NCBI GenBank assembly: GCA_030765065.1
Contig: CM060984.1
Coordinates: 104,761,488 to 104,825,487, forward strand
Reading direction: 5' to 3'
Source: Deroplatys truncata
Taxonomy: Eukaryota > Arthropoda > Insecta > Mantodea > Mantidae
Length of the DNA: 64,000 nucleotides
Shown here: piece by piece, positions 10,966 through 21,056 of the stretch
Layout of the letters: the number at the start of each line of letters is the position of its first letter
How positions within the stretch are numbered: position 1 is the stretch's first letter
Program-made: the position numbers and the translations under genes
Notes under the pieces: generated by a model
Told to the model about the DNA's origin: nothing
The model's input: the letters and a program-made list of their open reading frames with translations, nothing else
The model's database searches: none

Positions 10966-11274
10966 TTATGATGGGATACTCGATCCTTGTTTAATTCGCT
11001 GCACCGATGAGCTTAGTTTCACCTCATCAAGTATATTAAACAGAGCACAGTCGTTAATGGAATGCCTACAATGTGAGTGAAACTTTCGAAGTCCATCTCT
11101 GCCACTCAAACGTTCGAAGTCTGGAATTCTATCAATGCACACAGAATTATTAGGAATTGTTTTAACAAAACAATCAACTGAACGAGATCTATAAGGCCAA
11201 TATTGTTCGAAGGATTTGTTAATCAAATATGCATGTACGATAATACTGTCACACTGAGGCAGTATTTTTAACAC
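10966..11274 (-). other. Unrecognised 102-codon ORF between two LTRs
   Basis: An open frame encodes a Ser/Arg-rich sequence including YWPYRSRSVDCFVKTIPNNS. Its first codons overlap the start of LTR-C copy 2, so the annotated Met is not native. I recognise no domain. It may be chance, or a piece of an older element left between the two LTR insertions. Confidence 0.2.
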
Positions 11275-11373
11275 TTAAATAAATTATAACACTTAAATTA
11301 TATAATATATATAATTCAATAACAGCCCGCCTTAAAGCAATACGTGTATGTAACAATATATAAAAAGTGTATA

Positions 11374-11390
11374 TTACAGTCATTGTATAT
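11374..11390. repeat. Target-site duplication, left copy
   Basis: TTACAGTCATTGTATAT, identical to 13784-13800. LTR-C copies at 53649 and 61391 carry this segment only once, confirming it as host sequence duplicated on insertion. Confidence 0.9.
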
Positions 11391-11574
11391 TATAACTAAT
11401 ATGATTTTCCGGGCTGTTATGCCGTGGTCTGCTGAAGAAAGATATCCCAGACGTTTCGTCCACAACTGCGGTGGACATCTTCAGTGGCGCGGACGAAGTC
11501 TTCTCGGTGAAAGTATCGCAGCGTCTGCTGCGTTGGCCGTTAGTGCCGCTCTCTGCTGAGTGGCCCGCTGGTAT
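11391..11574 (+). repeat. PLE pLTR, 3' copy, inverted relative to the other
   Basis: TATAACTAATATGATTTTCC... to ...GGCCCGCTGGTAT matches the reverse complement of 13549-13752. This copy lacks about 20 bp (after GCCGCTCTC) present in the other, including a TATAAAG-containing piece. Confidence 0.88.
11447..11487 (-). ncRNA. Minimal hammerhead ribozyme in the PLE 3' pLTR (sense strand)
   Basis: On the minus strand: CCA (stem I), CTGAAGA (core, CUGANGA), stem II GTCCAC/GTGGAC closing a loop, GAAA (core), a very short stem III, then GTC as cleavage site and TGG (stem I partner). This is the type I, short-stem-III form known from Penelope-like elements, which may act best as a dimer. Bases 11441-11492 are identical in the other pLTR. 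It is in the same sense as the coding region. Confidence 0.8.
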
Positions 11575-12485
11575 GAGGGGGCTGGCGCCGGCTGTGTTGT
11601 TGCTCTCTTCTGATTGGCTCGCAGTGTTTTTCGGTTTTGTATGACCTTTCTTGTTTTTGATGACTAGATGCCAGTTACTGATGAGTTTCAATGCTTCTTC
11701 TTTCCTATTGAAATTATTGGGATGTTTATAAATCTCTATTGCTTCGCGTTGTAGCCGGGTATGGTAATGCTTTATGGAGGAAAGAATGTTGGTGTCCTGA
11801 AATCTAATAATGTGTTCGCCCTCGGCTTCAATGGCATGTTCGGCGACTGCCGATTTTTCTGTATGGCCCAGGCGGCAGTTTCTTTTGTGTTCGCTCAGTC
11901 TGGTGTTAGCGCTCCGCTGTGTGGTACCAATGTACACTGAACCACACGAACAAGGAATACGGTAAACACCGGCCAATGACAGGGGGTCTCGGGGGTCTTT
12001 GGAAGAGCGCAGTAGGCTGTTTAATTGTCTTGTAGGTTTGAATACTGTTTTGACGTTATGACGTTGAAGTATATGTTCAATACGGTCAGTGACATTTCTG
12101 AAATATGGCAGAAAGACGATGGACTTGCTTTTGGGTTGGTCCTGAGTAGCCGGTTGGGGCTTGGCCGGACGGCAGGCTCTTCTCACCTCTTGGACTGAAT
12201 AACCATTTGATTGTAGAGCTGTTTCTAGGTGTCGGATTTCTTGTGGAAGTAAGTGTGGTTCACAAATACGGGAAGCACGGTTTGCGAGTGTCTTAATCAT
12301 AGCACGTTTTTGTCTAGGATGGTGGTTGGAGTTCTTGTTAAGGTAACGGTCTGTGTGTGTGGGTTTGCGGTAGACAGTATGACCCAGCGTGCCGTCAGCC
12401 TTCCTGCTAACGAGTACATCTAGAAAGGCTAGTTGGCCATCCTTTTCTTGTTCCATTGTGAACTGTATACGCTGATTGATGCTAT

Positions 12486-13742
12486 TTAGATGTAACAAAA
12501 ATCTTGAAGAGCTTGTTCACCATGGGGCCAGATGACGAAGGTGTCATCCACATAGCGGAACCAGGCTGTTGGTTTGAGTGGAGCTGAGTTTAGTGCCTTT
12601 GACTCAAATGCCTCCATGAAGAAATTGGCCACAACAGGGCTAAGGGGGCTGCCAATGGCAACACCGTCTATTTGCTCGTAGAATGACCGGTTCCACTGGA
12701 AATAAGTCGTAGTCAAGACATGGTGAAAAAGTGTAATGATATCATCAGAGAAGATGAGTTGTAACAACTTCAGAGTTTCTTGTACTGGAACCATGGTGAA
12801 TAGAGACACAACGTCAAAACTAATTAGTAAATCCTTAGGTAGCAATTTGAGGTTGCGGAGAATTTGAATGAAATGAGTAGAGTCTTTGATGAAAGAGTCG
12901 GACAAGCCGACATGGGGTTGTAGAAGACCGGTTAGGTATTTAGCTATGTCGTATGTGGGAGAACCAATACCACTAACAATGGGCCTGAGCGGAACCTCTG
13001 GTTTATGGATCTTGGGTAGCCCGTAAAGTCTAGGCGGCTGAGCTTCGGACTTGGTAAGGCGGCGTTTGTCTTCCTTCGAAAGCGAGGAGTTCTTGATCAA
13101 AAGATTGGTTTTCCGTAGAATACGGGCTGTCGGATCACGTTTAATCTTATGGTAGGTTGCTGGTTGCAGGAGTTCAGAGATTTTCTGTTGATAGTCTTGT
13201 TGATTAAGAATAACTGTGGCATTACCCTTGTCCGCTGAGCAAACAATGATGTCTCGGTTGGAGTTCAGCTTCTTTAATGCAGTTCTCTCTTGATTGGTTA
13301 AATTACTGGTAGGAGGTTTGGCCTTCTCGAGAACCCTGGTAGATTCCCGGCGAATTTCATCAGCTGCAAGCCTTGGCAGAACTCGTATTCCTGCTTCAAT
13401 GTGAGAAATGATGTCTTCAACTGGCAACGTTGGAGTGACAACAGCGTAGTTACCTCCTTTAGCAAGGAGTGATGTTTCAGCAGGTGACAGCTGGTGATCA
13501 GATAAGTTCACTACCGTGCGGCAGTGGTTGAGAGTAGTCGGCGGTTTGATACCAGCGGGCCAATCAGCAGAGAGCGCCCACACTATAAAGAGAGCGGCAC
13601 TAACGGCCAACGCATCAGACGCTGCGATACTTTCACCGAGAAGACTTCGTCCGCGCCACTGAAGATGTCCACCGCAGTTGTGGACGAAACGTCTGGGATA
13701 TCTTTCTTCAGCAGACCACGGCATAACAGCCCGGAAAATCAT
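12486..13742 (-). pseudogene. Penelope-like element, 5' half: reverse transcriptase
   Basis: The 418-codon frame carries the reverse transcriptase core: SADKGNATVIL (residues 169-179), LYGLPKIHKPEVPLRPIVSG (239-258), LISFDVVSLF (motif A, 306-315), DGVAIGSPLSP (motif B, 359-369) and WFRYVDD (394-400), with the catalytic aspartates at 310, 399 and 400. The first ~65 codons lie in the pLTR. The start is uncertain because the only methionines before motif A are at residues 1 and 7, both in the pLTR. The frame ends ten codons after YVDDTFVIW at a one-base deletion in a T run and continues in the frame at 11380-12498. PLEs normally encode both domains in one ORF. This could also be a sequencing error in the homopolymer. 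Confidence 0.9.
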
Positions 13743-13752
13743 ATTAGTTATA
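13549..13752 (-). repeat. PLE pLTR, 5' copy
   Basis: The reverse complement matches 11391-11574, with ~20 additional bases. It holds the first ~65 codons of the RT frame, a TATAAAG on the plus strand near 13582 and an antisense hammerhead. Confidence 0.88.
13656..13696 (+). ncRNA. Minimal hammerhead ribozyme in the PLE 5' pLTR (antisense strand)
   Basis: CCA (13656-13658), CTGAAGA (13659-13665), stem II GTCCAC (13667-13672) with GTGGAC (13680-13685), GAAA (13686-13689), GTC cleavage triplet (13691-13693) and TGG (13694-13696). It is identical to the 3' pLTR motif but, because the pLTRs are inverted, lies on the non-coding strand. Confidence 0.8.
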
Positions 13753-13783
13753 ATTGTGACACCGGCCGTGAAAACCTACGTTC

Positions 13784-13800
13784 TTACAGTCATTGTATAT
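13784..13800. repeat. Target-site duplication, right copy
   Basis: TTACAGTCATTGTATAT, identical to 11374-11390. The LTR-C sequence continues directly from here. Confidence 0.9.
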
Positions 13801-14559
13801 GTTTATATTATTGTATATATGTGTAATAATGTTATGTGAATGTAAAACATAATTTTATAATGTAAGATCTGTGAGAATAATAGGCTAAAAGTTGCTAACA
13901 ATGAGGTAACAATACTACCGGTGATTCTTTCTTGGAAGAAATAATGTAATTTTTGTGACAGTATATAAAATAGCCAATCAACAAACAGAAAAACCTTTAG
14001 TTAAATGAAGGTATTCTATTGGACTAGGAAAAGCCAACCAGAGACTTGAAATACAGAAATTTACAAATTTAGGCGATAGAAATCAAGTCAGTTGCTTGTA
14101 GACAGTGCTCATAACTGGACGCGTTGCTTGCAGACAGTGTTCCTAACCGAGAAGTTCTCGAGAAGTATAATAGTATTCAGTGTGAGACAAAAATAGTTTA
14201 CGTGTTAAAAAAGTGCAAGTAATTAATAAAAAATCTCACAGCTCTCTCTATATCAGTGAAGTGTTATTTAAATCGTGTGAAGCATTAATAAATGGAGTGA
14301 AGTAAAATTATAATCTGTGTAAGCCTACATTCTTCAGCGCACCACCTCCCTGCTAAGACATTCATGTCTCTAAAAAAAAAGTATAAATACTGACGCAGCC
14401 GAGGCAAACATAAATATATAATATTTAAATAAACAGTCAAATTACAAAGTTAATATTTTTAAAATTTGGGACGAAGGCTGCCGGGTACCATACGTGCGGT
14501 TGCAACTACTTCACGTTCGGCTCCCCAAAAGTTGAACTACAACAAAATAACTTCTTCAA

Positions 14560-15438
14560 CACATACTATGAGTGTTCCTTTGGATGGCCTCCTTTGCGTT
14601 TCTACGATGGTTAACTTCTGTTACAGTTTCGACAATTGGCAGCTACATCGTACAAGGTTAGTGGAACCCAAATTACCTATGTTCCTTAGTAATGGTAAGA
14701 GATGTGAAAACTGGATAATAGTTATGGCCTATGGTAACCTTCGATAAGAATAAGCAAAATTGGTATAATAAATAAGGTAATAGAACAAGTTGCATCATTC
14801 AACTTTCTTGCCTGTGTATAGCTTATAATGGTGTTCACAAAACAGCATCTGGATAGTTTATTTAACCGTACAGGAGTTTTAAAAATAAATTAAGAAAGGA
14901 AACAAAAAAATTACAATACTATTGCGCTCTTCAGTGTCTGTATGAAGCTGAAGTCTGGATCCTGTCGTTGCAGATGAAAGAAGACTCCAAACAGCAGATA
15001 TGACATTTTTAAGAAATGTAGAAGGCACATAAGGAATAGAACGAATTAAACATGAAGACATAAAAACTCTTGTAAATGCGGACATTATAAATGATAGGTA
15101 TAATAATAAAGAAATGAATGATGTGCTCAATTAAATTGAATATATAGCAATAGAACACCAAAGCAAATAAAATACAAACCAACTGAAAATAGAAACTTAA
15201 GCGACCAAGATAAAGATGGTTGGACAGTCTCTGTTGAAGACGTAAGGGTCTACGAGTAAGTGGATCAATATGTGATAACGATGATATGCAAGAAAAATTC
15301 AGCGCTTGTATGAAGTAGTATCTCTATTTAGAGAGTGCAAGGAAATCTGGATTAGACATCGAGAATTTCCAAGAGTTCCTTTTTTTTTTCATCATACATG
15401 CTTGTATGTCTAAAATGGCATTCTTGCTTAACAAAAAG
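14560..15438. other. No recognised gene or repeat
   Basis: AT-rich, with short open frames only (for example 14879-15130, minus strand) that have no recognisable motif. Confidence 0.4.
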
Positions 15439-15725
15439 TCATGTGTTACATTAACATGACTTTCTCTACCAACTGTAGATATTCAAAATCGTTCGAGCCA
15501 TTTTTGAGAAAATAAAAAGTTTCGAAAAATGTTCATTTAAAGGATAGTTTGGGGTGGGAGGATCCCTTAAAAATTTTCATGTTGCATCTTTGGAAGATAC
15601 TGTACTTAAAAAATAAGTTTGGTATTTATTGAATACTTTTTTTGAATTATGCTGTTCACTTACACATAGAACTTTTACGGTGAAAGTTTGGGTGGAATGC
15701 AATACTTCCTCTACTTACCATAGCT
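15439..15725 (+). repeat. HEL-A element, internally deleted and diverged
   Basis: It begins TCATGTGTTACATTAACATG followed by ACTTTCTCTACC, then jumps to the core (ATCGTTCGAGCCATTTTTGA) and the right portion, ending near GGAATGCAATACTTCCTCTA. The right terminus is eroded and the CA microsatellite is almost gone. Confidence 0.7.
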
Positions 15726-15825
15726 AAAAATTGGAAAAGATATAACCTGTGGTTATTTGAATTAATACATGTGTTTACATATTTGCAGTATGACATTGGT
15801 GTTGCTGTAATTATCTAAATATATA

Positions 15826-15862
15826 TCTCTCTCTCCCTCTCCCTCTCTCTCTCTCTCTTTCT
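15826..15862. repeat. (CT)n microsatellite
   Basis: A nearly pure CT tract with a few CCCT interruptions. Confidence 0.9.
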
Positions 15863-15999
15863 TGGTCTCTTATTCCTATGCTAAATATATATTTATCATA
15901 TAAAACTAAGCTATGGATCTTCTTCACTATTGTTTTCTTATAATGTTTAATACGTATTGTTCGCATTTAGGCCGACTAATATGTTTCTTCTTCTTCTTT

Positions 16000-16345
16000 A
16001 ACTTATACCCTCCTTGTAGGATTTACACCCCCAAGGACTCGCAAGGCAACGCCTTATAACAGTAACCTGTAGAGGAGCAAGCAAACTGTGGGTCATAGCA
16101 TAACCAGGATGGGTGATCAGCCCAATGCCTGGCATAGCAGTGAAAAATAAGAAAATTAAATGTAGTGGTAAAAGGGATGATAGAACAATTCGCGGATCAA
16201 ATTGTCCAACCCAGCATTTGCCTAGCGACCGAGGAAAGCCGTGAAAAAACCTTCACTCAGATTGGTTCGCACCGGGGGTTTGAACCCGGGACCTCCGGAA
16301 TACCGGCCACAGACGTTACCGCCTGAGCCATCCCGTTCAGTGCTT
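16000..16345 (-). mobile_element. SINE-2a, tRNA-derived, longer copy
   Basis: The minus strand starts CACTGAACGGGATGGCTCAG (box A-like), then GGTCCCGGGTTCAAACCC (box B). It is followed by a body homologous to the copy at 10655-10836 (around 16223-16250) and a further ~150 bp including CCTGGTTATGCTATGACCCA. The inner limit near 16000 is approximate. Confidence 0.7.
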
Positions 16346-17758
16346 ATCTGTTTTTCTGAATTAAATCCTCATCGAAGCTAGACTAAACCGCCCACGGGCA
16401 TTAGGTAGTCGCAAACTAAGTTATAACAAAAGAACATCTAAACATGTATTTGAACATTTGCCAGTTGACTAAAACATATACAAATTTGTTCCCTATCTTG
16501 ACTTGTGAAGACTTAAGGATGGAGCAATGAATCTGGCCGATGTGCCTTTCAGAAGCATAAAACACAACGAAGAGGCCGTGAACTGAACAATCTTGTTTAA
16601 ATAAACAAACTGGCTTCAGACAAGGGTTGATCACAGTGACTAATTAGCCAATTTTCTGCCACCATTGATTTTGTGGATTTTAAAGTCTTAATGAGCAAAA
16701 TCGAAGCATTCTACACCTGCAGCTCTTTGTCTTTGTCTGGGATGCAGATAGTAAAAACACTGTCATCACAGGACAAGATAGCTTTCCTCAATATTCCGGC
16801 AAAAACTGTCCTCGTTAGGTTTACATGCCCAAAATATTTGAATTGGCTGGGTCGTTGCGTCTAAATTGCGACGATATCCAAATGCATAATTTTAACGTTT
16901 TAGTGGTTATTTAAACACATATAGCTAGATTCTGTTACATCATTGCATATTCTTCGAGTTTTAGGTACTATGCTTACGACCTCAATTTATCACGAGCTAC
17001 CCACATTTTCCCAAAAAAGCTTTCTGTATTGAACTTGCCTTCAAAGCAAGCCGTCCGTAACCACGGAAAAGCTTCCACTCCACAAGAAGCACATACAGCA
17101 ATCTTGGAGGTTAGGGAACTGAATTACTTATTAAGGTACGTAGTTCGTGAACACTTGCGAGTCTTAATGGAAACTCCGCTGCTACAATTTGCATAAGTTT
17201 CACTTCAGGTGAGCGATTAACACGGGCTTGTTTCAGACGGAAAACCAGATGTAAACATGGAGATTCAAGCCGCTTGTAAGGTAATTCCGAATTGCTGCAG
17301 TCGTGTCAGAATGTTATGAAAATTCTATAGCAAAAACAATGTGTTACCAGTGAAGTGTTTATTTGGCTGATTAAGGAAAACACTTCATTTCTGTAATTCT
17401 GTACCATTTTTAAGTAACATTATTTTTGCAATAATAAGTATTTAGTGCAATCCACTAAATACTGCCACACAAAATGTGAAGTCATCGTGCACGTTATTGT
17501 GGTTTGCAGCCGGTCAACAATAGGGCCCTGTGCATTGTATTTTTCCAGGCTTCGAATGTTGAGCAAACATTTTGTAGAGCTGCAGAAACAGCTTGTGCAA
17601 GCTGTGAAATGGGCACGTTAACGGCAGAGGTCGTTGTAACAGTCTAGTATAATGTAGTGAGTAGCAAGTACAGCTATTTTCCTTCACACTGTGGCACGGC
17701 AGCTCAAGTCCGGCCGCTGAAGCTCGGACTCCCACCGAAACGTTATAACGCAACCGTC
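16346..17758. other. No recognised gene or repeat
   Basis: No member of the repeat families in this window was found, and short frames (16416-16634 minus, 16673-16864 plus, 17514-17762 minus) show no motif. G+C is closer to even than in the flanks, so this may be old unique sequence. Confidence 0.4.
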
Positions 17759-18094
17759 TCACGTTCTTATATTTTTAATTACAATGACAATAAGCACATA
17801 CCTTACCATGAGAGAATCCCCAAAAACAGCTGTAAGCACCTTTCCAGCAGAAAGGCGTGTTGGCTTTTTGGTAGACCTCATTTTCCAACCAAAAATTGTT
17901 GTGCCATTCATACACCTGGGTCTTTGAAAAGGGTTGCTTCCCGAAACTGCGCATGAAGCGATCTCAGCATTTCCGAAGTTTTGGTGCTTTCTTTCTCCAG
18001 AAACTTGCTCATTCATAGTGTACTGAAGCAAGCGGCTGTTATACGGTGTGTGACCAACAATGCCACTATTCCATACATCTCCACCAACATCCAT
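17759..18094 (-). pseudogene. Possible mariner-type transposase remnant
   Basis: A 111-codon frame contains KKPTRLSAGKVLTAVFGDS, which resembles the segment after the first catalytic Asp in mariner transposases (consensus near SAGKVMATVFWD). The surrounding residues do not align clearly and the other motifs are missing. The resemblance is short; it could be chance. Confidence 0.3.
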
Positions 18095-18189
18095 TCAAAG
18101 CATCACCAATTTTCGTTCACTACCAGAGGCGCTAATTTAAAATTCCGGTTTATATTTGATTCACCCTTACATAGTTAGAGGAATTATTG

Positions 18190-18484
18190 CAGAACAGTTC
18201 CTCTATTTTGAGAATTTTCTCTATTGCAGAATAATAGATAAATTTCAATACGGAGATTTCATCGGGAATACATGTTTTGAGGCTCCCTGTGTGAGTGAAT
18301 TTGTGTTGTATGCATATGTGTATGGACAACATAATTCAAAAACGAAAAGTTCTTCAAATACGAAACTTGGTTAGTATTTAAGTTCAGCCTGTTCCAAGGA
18401 TGCGAAAAGTAGAATATCAAGAAAATACTCAATCCCAATCTATATGGAACATTTTTGATTACTTTTATTCCCCCCACCCAAAAT
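18190..18484 (-). repeat. Old HEL-A fragment (right part, inverted)
   Basis: It matches diverged versions of the segment from GAGATTTCATCGGGAATACA through the short GT zone to the CCAAGGATGCGA block. It abuts an old plus-strand copy. Confidence 0.5.
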
Positions 18485-18485
18485 A

Positions 18486-19324
18486 TGATGTGGTACATTC
18501 ACATGACTTCCTCTATTCCCTATGGTTTATTAGTGAGTATACAAGCTATTCTTACTATTGCTTATTGTTCTATACACTAAATTTTAATCACAACAAACCT
18601 TTGTAGAAATAGCTACATTACCGTGTTTGTAATAGATACAAAGGGAACAGTGACAGTCAATTGTTTAAGAACTGGACGCTATATGCTAGCCTTAAAATTC
18701 CATACTGTTTCCATGCACTCGCGAAAAACAACTGTTAGTTGCTCGGACTTTAAGACAATGGCCAAGTTATGAACAATTCGAACCATTAATAACCGATATC
18801 ACGGAAATGGCTTCTGCCACAAAAAACTTATTTTAAATAAACAGAAGCACCAATTTTTGTAGTATGTTTCGGTCTATCGCTTAAGGTTTACCAGCTATAC
18901 AAAATTCCTTCCAAATGAAGAGGACTTCACAGGCTATTCCCAGAACATCCAAGATATACATTTCAATTATCACGAAAATCCCTTTAACATATGGTGTTTT
19001 AATAAAAATCGTTATAGCCATTTCTTATAAAATCAAAATTTTCCAAAAATAATCCATGTAAAATGTAGTTTGGGTGGCGGGTGTTCTTGCAAAACTTTGC
19101 GTCACATCCTTGGAAGTTACAGTAACGTAAATATCAAATTTGGTACTTATCAGACTTTTAGTTTTTGAGTTATCTCTTTATAGCCACATACACGGACCAT
19201 TTTATAAAATTCTTTTTATTCAGCGGCCTGAGAACATGTATTTCCGATGAAATCTTCTCGATATTTAGTTTTTGAGGGGAATGCAATGCCTTCTCTATCT
19301 CTTAGGAATGTGGCAGAGAAAGTA
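18486..19324 (+). mobile_element. HEL-A-related element, old diverged copy
   Basis: It opens TGATGTGGTACATTCACATG, then ACTTCCTCTATTCC. It preserves the order of HEL-A blocks over ~840 bp and ends ATGTGGCAGAGAAAGTA. Divergence is much higher than among the other full copies, showing that the family has been active over a long period. Confidence 0.65.
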
Positions 19325-19334
19325 AAAATATTTA

Positions 19335-19690
19335 AAAGTTTTGATTAAAATACCATATGTTTAAGATGGTAGGACAAAATGAATATCTGGAATAGCCTTT
19401 GGAGTCCTCTCATTCTCAATGAATTTTGTATAACTTGTAAACCGTAAAAGATAGACAAACACTTACTGCTCACAAACTGTAGATCACACGCAAATTGTGA
19501 CATTAACCATCTCCGAGATATTCTTTATTATCTATTTTAATTTTCAAATACTTCACATTTTTTACTTTCCCTAAAAGTTATCGTGAATTTCCCGGAAGTA
19601 GCCTTTGAAATCCTCTTCATTCGGAAGGAACTTTGTAAAACCTTGTGTAATTTTAAACGTTAAGCGATAGAACATAAACGTACTAACAGA
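19335..19690 (-). repeat. Old HEL-A fragments
   Basis: Blocks matching the core (ATACCATATGTTTAAGAT, AACCGTAAAAGATAGACAAA) run inverted. A second overlapping piece begins near 19575. Order is disturbed. Confidence 0.5.
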
Positions 19691-19692
19691 AA

Positions 19693-19775
19693 ATGTAGAC
19701 CTGGAATTAATGGTTCTTTCACACAAGCCGTGGGTTGGACAGGATTGGAAAGGTAGGATCAGGTGACTGAAAAAT
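19693..19775 (-). mobile_element. SINE-3 3' fragment
   Basis: It shares CACACAAGCCGTG...GGATTGGAAAGGTAGGATCAG...CTGAAAAATTC with the copies at 28245-28400 and 56100-56240. The tRNA-like head is missing. Confidence 0.5.
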
Positions 19776-19894
19776 TCTTTAAAACACAATTTACTTCAAA
19801 TAAGTTTTTTCTGGCATAAGCTATTTCTGAGGTATCCGTCATTAATGATTCGAATTGTTCATTTCTTGGCCATTCTCCTAAAGTCCTTTCAACA

Positions 19895-20545
19895 TTCATG
19901 TGGCGCATTCCATTCTCTTTGTATGCCCAGGACAAACAAAATGAACGAATAACGAATTCCCATTTGAGAAAAAGTATAAGTATTGAAAAATTCAAACAAA
20001 TAACATGGAATATCTCGGAAATGGTTCACTGGACCAAAAATGTATATGAGACAAATTGTGTGTTATAACAAGTTCTACATTTTTCGTGTAGTAAAATTTT
20101 GTCTATTACTTATGTTTACCAGAAAGTAAACGAAAGTCATTCAGATTGAAGAGGACTTTTGGGGACATTCCCAGAAAATTCAAGATACACATTTCATTTG
20201 CCATGAAAGTATCTTAAACATATGATATTTTAATCAAAATCGTTAGTCATTTTGAGAAAGTCAAAATTTTCTAAAAATGCACCATGTAAAGGGTAGTCTG
20301 TGGTGGGGAGGATTTTCTTGAAAATCTTCGTGTCGCATCTTTGGAAGACACCAAACTCTAATACCAAGTTAGGTATTTATCCAAATTTTCGTTTTTGTGT
20401 TATGCTGTTCACAGACACGCACACGTTGGACATGTTTCCGAAAATGCTTTATTTGGATTCAGGACACCTCAAAACATAAATTTCCGGTTAAAACTCGGTA
20501 TAGAATTTTTGGATGGAATGCAATACTTCCCCTACTTACTATACG
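19895..20545 (+). mobile_element. HEL-A element, left end missing
   Basis: It enters the family sequence at GTGGCGCATTCCATTCTCTT and runs to ACTTCCCCTACTTACTATAC. The terminal motif is disturbed. The CA tract is nearly absent. Confidence 0.7.
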
Positions 20546-20639
20546 TAAGTAATCTCAAGAAGAAAGTAATAAGCTTCAGTAAGACTAATTTGTATACTAA
20601 TAAACGTTATAAGATATAGAAAGTTATATGTATGTATCG

Positions 20640-20900
20640 CATCAGATTTTTTAAGCCATAAAGTGGCCATTTGTGGTCATGCAGAGAGAATGGGATTTCA
20701 AAACCACCACATAGCGATGGACCATCTGACTGTGGCTTAAGTCTACTATATTCCTTTATACCTACAACGAAATGTGTAATTAAAACAATTACTGCAAGTC
20801 ATATCTTTTAACATGAAAGATAGAAGAATAAGCTTTTGCGAGAACAGTTTGAAGAAGGGTGGGTAGAAAAATCCATATGAATGTAACAATATTTTCTAGG
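20640..20900 (-). repeat. Old HEL-A left-end fragment
   Basis: It contains inverted, diverged versions of the CTACAACGAAATGTGTAATT block and the AGAAGAATAAGCTTTTG block seen at 34940-35190 and 59230-59390. Confidence 0.45.
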
Positions 20901-21056
20901 TATGTATTATATCTTCACAAGTTTTCGCATATACCGGGTGAATCATTTACTACTACTACCAACACCACCGCCGCCACCACCACTACGTATAATTCTCAAA
21001 CTAGGCGCATTATTCATGTGCTATATGATGTAGCATACTTGTTAAGTTATATTTAA

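Larger units (their letters stand above)
11380..12498 (-). pseudogene. Penelope-like element, 3' half: RT thumb and GIY-YIG endonuclease
   Basis: This frame continues the reverse transcriptase of the frame at 12486-13742, joined to it by a one-base slip in a T run (A run 12497-12501 on the plus strand). Residues 9-30 (IQFTMEQ..., LAFLDVLV) and 40-110 are the RT thumb region. Residues 177-179 (GVY) and 188-191 (VYIG) are the GIY-YIG signature. Arg200, His204 and Glu252 sit where the family's catalytic residues are expected. Cys183 and Cys185 lie between the two halves of the signature, with Cys208 and His212 after, resembling the CCHH arrangement of Penelope endonucleases. The C-terminal ~60 codons lie in the pLTR, and the stop codon falls in host DNA just outside the element. 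The endonuclease nicks target DNA for reverse transcription. Confidence 0.88.
11391..13783 (-). mobile_element. Penelope-like element (PLE), nearly full length
   Basis: The 2393-bp insertion is bounded by a 17-bp target duplication and sits in LTR-C copy 2. In coding order (minus strand) it has ~29 bp of unique 5' sequence, a pLTR, the reverse transcriptase, the GIY-YIG endonuclease and an inverted pLTR. RT plus C-terminal GIY-YIG and pLTRs with hammerheads define the endonuclease-bearing Penelope clade. The only lesion I see in the coding part is one frameshift, so the copy is young or recently active. The host copy must have existed first. Confidence 0.92.
11255..14559 (+). mobile_element. 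LTR-C copy 2, interrupted by a Penelope-like element
   Basis: It starts TGAGGCAGTATTTTTAACAC at 11255. It is broken at 11390 by the Penelope-like insertion and resumes at 13784 with a repeat of the last 17 bases. It then runs through CCAAT-type boxes, a GACGCAGCCGAGGCAAAC block near 14391 and a leader with CACGTTCGGCTCCCCAA, ending near 14559. Without the insertion it would be about 0.9 kb, as in the other copies. Confidence 0.75.

Noticed and set aside
11380..13742. Programmed frameshift between the two PLE frames
   Set aside because: PLEs normally have one ORF and the overlap shows only a T5 run without a recognised slippery heptamer. A one-base deletion (or sequencing error) is simpler.
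13524..13826. 100-codon plus-strand ORF at the PLE 5' end
   Set aside because: It lies within the pLTR and target duplication, repeats the end of the endonuclease frame because the pLTRs are inverted, and has no function of its own.
9645..14559. One LTR retrotransposon with copies 1 and 2 as its 5' and 3' LTRs
   Set aside because: The two are in opposite orientation with no gag or pol between them; LTRs of one element must be direct repeats.
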